Made by a program: the position numbers and the translations under genes. The notes beneath the pieces are model-generated. The model saw nothing but the letters and a program-made list of their open reading frames with translations, was not told the origin of the DNA and ran no database searches. DNA of 64,000 nt from Pseudomonas caspiana (GTDB lineage Bacteria > Pseudomonadota > Gammaproteobacteria > Pseudomonadales > Pseudomonadaceae). Below, in pieces: positions 59,716 to 64,000 of the stretch (positions are counted from its first letter, which is position 1; every line of letters starts with the position of its first letter). The stretch covers positions 1 through 64,000 of the forward strand of contig NZ_LOHF01000018.1 in NCBI RefSeq assembly GCF_002158995.1. The letters are read 5' to 3'.

Positions 59716-62700
59716 TTAATCCAACCGTAGCTCAGGCGGCTCGGGCTGGTCTTTCGGCGCGGGTTTGACCGGCTCCGCAGACTCCAGCTTGAGCGGCCCG
59801 GTCGGCTTTGGTTCTTCGTCCGTCGGCACCAGTTTGTATTCCTGGCCATGCAGGTTCTTGAGGTAGACCTCCATCTGCCGGAACGAGATGTTGATGTGCT
59901 GCTTCTTGAATTCTTTATTGATGAAGCGGTTGATCTCGTCGAGCACCGGGTTACGGTCGCCGAGGTCGCGTACGTGCATGCGCAACTCATGGTCCAGAGT
60001 GCTTTCGCCGAAGTTCAGGAAGTAGACGATCGGCTCCGGGTCCTTGAGCACTCGCGGGTTATCCCGTGCGGCCTTGAGTAGCAGCGTGCGAACCAGATCC
60101 AGATCGGAGCCATAGTCCACGCCAAGCTTGAGGGTCACTCGGGTAATGGTGTCGGTCAGCGACCAGTTGATCAATTGACCGGTAATGAACGTCTTGTTCG
60201 GGACAATGATGTCCTTGCGGTCAAAGTCAGTGATGGTCGTCGCACGGATACGGATCTTGCTCACGGTACCCGACAGGTTGCCGATGGTGATCGTATCGCC
60301 AATCCGTACCGGGCGTTCAAACAGGATCATGATGCCCGAGATGAAGTTGGCGAAGATCTCCTGCATGCCGAAACCCAGGCCGACCGACAGCGCCGCCACC
60401 AGCCATTGCAGCTTGTCCCAGCTCACACCCAGCGCAGACAACGTAGACACGAAGCCGATACCGGCGATGGCATAAGACAGCAATGTAGTCGTCGCGTAAG
60501 CACTGCCTTGAGCCAGACTCAGACGTGACAAGACCAGCACTTCAAGCAAGCCGGGCAGGTTACCCGCCAGCACAAAGGTGATGCCGATAATCACCAGTGC
60601 GCCAATCATGTCGCCGAGGCTGATCGGCACCATGCTCATGGTGGCGCCGGTACCGCTGGTGTATTCGTACAGGGTGATGTTGTCCAGATACGAGAACACG
60701 GTGATCAGGTCCGACCACACCCAGTACAGCGCAGCCACGAATCCTGCCAGCAGCGCCAGACGAATCAGACGCAGCGATTGTTGGTTGACCTGTTCGATGT
60801 CGAGTGTAGGTTCTTCAACCACCGCATCACCATCGCCTGCCTCTTTGGCCGCCTGACGTTTAGCCAAGGCTCGCTGATAGGCCAAGCGTCGTGCGGCAAC
60901 ACTCAGGCCGCGGACGAAGGTCGCCTCGATCACCAGCCAGAGCATCATCAGATACAAGGTGTCGATCAGGCGATCGCTGAGTTTCAGGGCGGTGTAGTAG
61001 TAGCCGAAGCACACCGCGACAAATAGCGCGATCGGCAGCGCTGTGAACGCCAGGCCCATGGTTTTGCGGAACAGTGAGGCGTTGTGGTTGCTCGGGCTGA
61101 TCAGCAGCAGGCGGCACAGCAGCAAGGCCATCAGTGCGTAGCAGGTCAGAACTACGCCAATGCCCAGTACATCATCAGCCAGCGCGGCGGGTTGATGCTC
61201 AGCCACCGCTACAACGGCGACCAGCGCCAGTACGACCAGCCCCAGCTTGCGTATCCAGCCTTGAAGGAATTCGACCTGTGCCTTTTCCCAGCGGAAGTGC
61301 AGTTGAGCCACGCCGCCCGGTGCCAGAATTCGATAGGCGGTATAGAACACAAGCCATGCCAGAGCGATTTGCAGCAGCGCCTCGCCCAGGTTGGCGTTTT
61401 GCCCGCGAGCGTCGATCTGCAAGGCGTAGCCACACAGGGCCAGCGCCAACGCGACCGGCATCGCCAGAAGGATATTGATCAGGATCGCCAAGGGCGTTTG
61501 CAACTGGCTATCACGCTTGAAGTGGCCAATGTCGGCATGCAGCTTGTTGAGTTTGTCGTAGAGCGCTTTGCGCTTCCAGGTCAGCACGCCAATCAATAGC
61601 AGCAACGGCAGGAACAGCAACGGTCGCTGGGTCAGGCCGTCGCTCAACTCGCTGACGCTGGACGCCACTGGCAATGTCGCCACCTGTTTTTGCAAGCGCG
61701 GCCAGATGCCCTGGAACCACTCCACATCGAGCGGCTTGTTGCTGGGAATCCAGAACATCTGCTCATCCAGCGTCGAACGCAGGCTCATGGCCGTGCTCAC
61801 TAATTGCTTCTGGTTGAGCTGCAAGGTGATGGATTCGTTGAGCAACGAACTGAGTTCGCGGTTCAGACGCTCCAGCAGATCGCTTCGGGTCACCGCCAGA
61901 TCCAGCAACGTCTTGCGCAATTGCGGCGTGATGTCCGCCGGCTGTTGCGTGGCCAACAGCTTTTCAACGTAGGCCACCGGGCTGCTCATCGCTTCACGTT
62001 GCTGATTGATTTCGAACTGGTACAGGCGGATGTCGGCAATCTCGTCGGCCAGGCCTTTGTCCAGTTGCAGGTGCGGCAACGACTGCTTTTGCTTGTAGAG
62101 AATCTTGGACAGCAACAGGCTGCCACGCAGCACGTTGATCTGCTCGTCCAGCGCCTGATCCGTCTGGGTCAGGTTGTCCAACTGCTGCTTGGTCTTGAGG
62201 TTCTGCTGAGTCAGCTCGTTCAGGCGGTCGGTGCCGCGCAACAAATAGTCGGAAAGCTTGAGGTTGGCGGCGCTTTCGGTCGCCAGCAGGCTGCTGCTCC
62301 CGGCTTTTTGCGCTTCCAGAGACAGCTGCGTGACCGTTTGCTGCGACTGCGCGCGGCGCTTGTCGTTGATCAGGGTTTGCAGCTCCTGGATTTCCTGCTC
62401 CTGGCGGCTGACCTTTTCTACCAGCAGGTCATGCTGGCTGTTGCCCAGATCCTGCAACTGACTGTTTCCCGCCAGTTCCTGACGGCGCAACGTGTTCAAG
62501 GCATTGATCGACGCCAGCTCGGCGCTGAGCTGATTGCGTTGTTCGGGGCTGAGGTTTTTACCGTTGTCTTTACCCAGCTTGAGCGTGGCGTTGATTTGCT
62601 GGATACGGTTCTGGTTATTACTGATTTCAGCCTGAGCCCGCTCGGGGCGGGTCTGCGCGGTGATGACCATGCTGCTGGCATCGCTCAAGGCTTTTTGTAA

Positions 62701-63093
62701 CTCGCCTTGCAGGGTGCTGCGTTCGCTGAGCATGTTTTCCAGTTGCGGCACATCAAGGCTGCCGTAACGCTGGGCGACAGGGATGATCCTGCTGCCCTTC
62801 AGGCGAGTCAGTTCTCGCTGGTTTTCACTGATCTGCTTCTGGGCATCGTTCAGTTGCTGCTTGAGTGCCGCGAGTTTTTTCTCGTTGTCACTTTTGCTGT
62901 CGATAAACCCCAGCGTCTGTTCAAGCACTTGCTGCAGGGCTTTCTGGTCGGCGTCCGGCAGTTTGCGGTCGGCAATTTTGTCGAGGCTTTGCTGCACGGC
63001 GTCACGCGTGGGCGGATCAGCAGCCAGCACCGGGAAAGAAGACAGGCAAAGGCCGAATACAATGGCAGCAAAAAAAGTACGCAGGGGCAACAT
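59716..63093 (-). CDS. mscK: Large mechanosensitive channel, MscK/KefA type
   Basis: Inner-membrane channel that opens under osmotic downshock, 1125 residues from the ATG at 63093 (MLPLRTFFAAIVFGLCLSSF, signal peptide ending VLAA). An upstream in-frame start at 63237 would run through the neighbouring antiporter's 3' end and is rejected. Seen: a long periplasmic coiled-coil region (about 30-490), about eleven membrane helices (about 520-920), and a C-terminal MscS core with the pore helix ALSVGLGFGMQEIFANFISG and the beta domain VRIGDTITIGNLSGTVSKI. The last 40 residues are Pro/Glu/Lys-rich. In E. coli MscK is K+-gated, which fits the antiporter next door. Confidence 0.9.
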   Translation of the reverse strand: MLPLRTFFAAIVFGLCLSSFPVLAADPPTRDAVQQSLDKIADRKLPDADQKALQQVLEQTLGFIDSKSDNEKKLAALKQQLNDAQKQISENQRELTRLKGSRIIPVAQRYGSLDVPQLENMLSERSTLQGELQKALSDASSMVITAQTRPERAQAEISNNQNRIQQINATLKLGKDNGKNLSPEQRNQLSAELASINALNTLRRQELAGNSQLQDLGNSQHDLLVEKVSRQEQEIQELQTLINDKRRAQSQQTVTQLSLEAQKAGSSSLLATESAANLKLSDYLLRGTDRLNELTQQNLKTKQQLDNLTQTDQALDEQINVLRGSLLLSKILYKQKQSLPHLQLDKGLADEIADIRLYQFEINQQREAMSSPVAYVEKLLATQQPADITPQLRKTLLDLAVTRSDLLERLNRELSSLLNESITLQLNQKQLVSTAMSLRSTLDEQMFWIPSNKPLDVEWFQGIWPRLQKQVATLPVASSVSELSDGLTQRPLLFLPLLLLIGVLTWKRKALYDKLNKLHADIGHFKRDSQLQTPLAILINILLAMPVALALALCGYALQIDARGQNANLGEALLQIALAWLVFYTAYRILAPGGVAQLHFRWEKAQVEFLQGWIRKLGLVVLALVAVVAVAEHQPAALADDVLGIGVVLTCYALMALLLCRLLLISPSNHNASLFRKTMGLAFTALPIALFVAVCFGYYYTALKLSDRLIDTLYLMMLWLVIEATFVRGLSVAARRLAYQRALAKRQAAKEAGDGDAVVEEPTLDIEQVNQQSLRLIRLALLAGFVAALYWVWSDLITVFSYLDNITLYEYTSGTGATMSMVPISLGDMIGALVIIGITFVLAGNLPGLLEVLVLSRLSLAQGSAYATTTLLSYAIAGIGFVSTLSALGVSWDKLQWLVAALSVGLGFGMQEIFANFISGIMILFERPVRIGDTITIGNLSGTVSKIRIRATTITDFDRKDIIVPNKTFITGQLINWSLTDTITRVTLKLGVDYGSDLDLVRTLLLKAARDNPRVLKDPEPIVYFLNFGESTLDHELRMHVRDLGDRNPVLDEINRFINKEFKKQHINISFRQMEVYLKNLHGQEYKLVPTDEEPKPTGPLKLESAEPVKPAPKDQPEPPELRLD

Positions 63094-63128
63094 AGACACC
63101 GGTCGAGCTGATCGAATAGAAGGGCAGT

Positions 63129-64000
63129 TTAGAGGAACAACCCAGGGCCCGGGTTGCTTCCTTCCGGGAATCTGACGCCGACTTTGAGGATCTTGTTCCC
63201 CTCCATAACCGCAACTGTCCAAATAGTTCCATTCCATTCAATCTGGTCACCGACGACCGGCTCGCCGCGATTCTTCTGCACAATGAACTGGCTCAGCGGC
63301 ATGTTGCCGTCCTGGCCGTCCAGTTTCAGGCCATACAGCGCGGCGACGGCGCTCAGTTGGGCGTCGCCTTCCAGTACGAAGTCGCCAAAAAAACGCAGAT
63401 CCAGACCGCGTTGCGGAGCCTGACTAAACAGTTTGCCCAGCGCCGGCAGGTCATGTTCGTGGCCGATGACACACAGCAGGTCGCCCACTTCCAGCGTCGT
63501 ACTACCCGACGGGTGGAGCAGTTGCTGACCACGGAACAACGCCGCGATACGTGTTCCTTCGGGCATTTTCAGTTCGCGCAGTGCAGCACCGATGCACCAC
63601 TTCTCCGCACCGAGGCGATAGACGAACAGCTCCCATTCGCTGGTGACGTGCACTTCCAGCGGCGCCCGTGAAATCGGTGCAGGTTCTGGCGGAACGGTTA
63701 CTTTGAGCAGCTTGGCCACCCAAGGCAGGCTAGTGCCTTGCACCAGCAGCGAGACGAGCACGATGAAGAACGCAAGGTTGAAGTACAGCTGCGCATTAGG
63801 CAGGTTGGCCATCAGCGGGAACACCGCCAGAATGATCGGTACTGCACCGCGCAAACCCACCCAGGCAATGAACGCTTTTTCACGTCCGTGGAAGGCTTTG
63901 AACGGCAGCAGTCCCACCAGTACCGAAAGCGGGCGTGCGACCAGAATCATCCACAGCGCCAGACCCAGTGCCGGGATCGCAATCGGTAGCAGGTCATGCG
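63129..64000 (-). CDS. nhaP2: K+/H+ antiporter NhaP2, C-terminal part (cut by window edge)
   Basis: The 3' portion of a CPA1-family antiporter (CvrA/NhaP2). The reading frame runs off the window; the ATG at 63950 is internal. Visible residues include the last membrane helices (AFIAWVGLRGAVPIILAVFP, with the conserved Arg-Gly-Ala) and cytoplasmic regulatory domains: RCK_C/TrkA-C (IAALFRGQQLLHPSGSTTLE) and a CorC_HlyC-type end domain (VGDQIEWNGTIWTVAVMEGN). It would expel K+ at high internal potassium. It lies 35 bases upstream of mscK on the same strand, so K+ export and mechanosensing may be linked. Confidence 0.88.
   Translation of the reverse strand, partial: HDLLPIAIPALGLALWMILVARPLSVLVGLLPFKAFHGREKAFIAWVGLRGAVPIILAVFPLMANLPNAQLYFNLAFFIVLVSLLVQGTSLPWVAKLLKVTVPPEPAPISRAPLEVHVTSEWELFVYRLGAEKWCIGAALRELKMPEGTRIAALFRGQQLLHPSGSTTLEVGDLLCVIGHEHDLPALGKLFSQAPQRGLDLRFFGDFVLEGDAQLSAVAALYGLKLDGQDGNMPLSQFIVQKNRGEPVVGDQIEWNGTIWTVAVMEGNKILKVGVRFPEGSNPGPGLFL

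Noticed and set aside
59370..59990. N-terminal extension of SelO to 694 residues
   Set aside because: The extra part translates intergenic palindromes and part of the mscK 3' end. The GTG at 59369 gives the normal family length.
63094..63237. N-terminal extension of the mechanosensitive channel
   Set aside because: It overlaps the antiporter's coding end and lacks a signal peptide. The ATG at 63093 begins a good one.

Overview
The window is chromosomal DNA of a Pseudomonas, most likely from the P. fluorescens/P. syringae side of the genus. I base this on protein content, on the order argS-priA-rpmE-maeB-ponA-pilMNOPQ-aroKB-damX-gltBD-hemE (which from memory also runs, with interruptions, through P. 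aeruginosa PAO1 near PA5052-PA5021), and on three families of short palindromic repeats typical of this lineage. The species cannot be fixed from the sequence alone. No rRNA, tRNA, CRISPR array, integrase or transposase was seen.

Layout. 1-5 kb (minus): SPOR protein, argS, priA. 5-7.7 kb (plus): rpmE, a secreted SNase-like nuclease, malic enzyme. 7.9-10.3 kb (minus): PBP1A, divergent from the type IV pilus alignment operon pilMNOPQ, which runs on into aroK, aroB and a DamX-like SPOR/AAA+ protein (10.5-18.9 kb). 19.2-25.2 kb: gltBD (glutamate synthase). 25.6-28.9 kb: a 1085-residue dermonecrotic-toxin-like protein inserted between gltD and hemE. 29-34.2 kb: hemE, a divergent MFS exporter/LysR pair, and a chemoreceptor.

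34.3-53.3 kb (minus): a compact cluster of about 19 genes for an aryl polyene (APE)-type pigment. It has two complete ketosynthases, a Cys-less chain-length-factor-like protein, a ketoreductase, a stand-alone hotdog dehydratase and a second one fused to an AMP ligase, two ACPs, an ammonia-lyase, a thioesterase, two acyltransferases, a glycosyltransferase, a methyltransferase, an MMPL exporter with LolA-like and lipoprotein partners, an antiporter-like membrane protein, and a flavin enzyme with flavin-halogenase hallmarks. Together these suggest an aromatic starter from an amino acid, activated by the ligase, extended and dehydrated on the ACPs, possibly halogenated and methylated, then acylated or glycosylated and moved to the outer membrane.

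53.5-64 kb: ParA-like ATPase, orphan PAAR protein, trxC, an L-specific Asp/Glu racemase, an AT-rich patch with two unrecognised proteins, selO, a large MscK-type mechanosensitive channel, and the C-terminal part of a K+/H+ antiporter cut by the window edge.

The best candidates for undescribed biology are the halogenase-bearing polyene cluster, the toxin-like protein, and the two-gene accessory patch at 56.2-58.0 kb.
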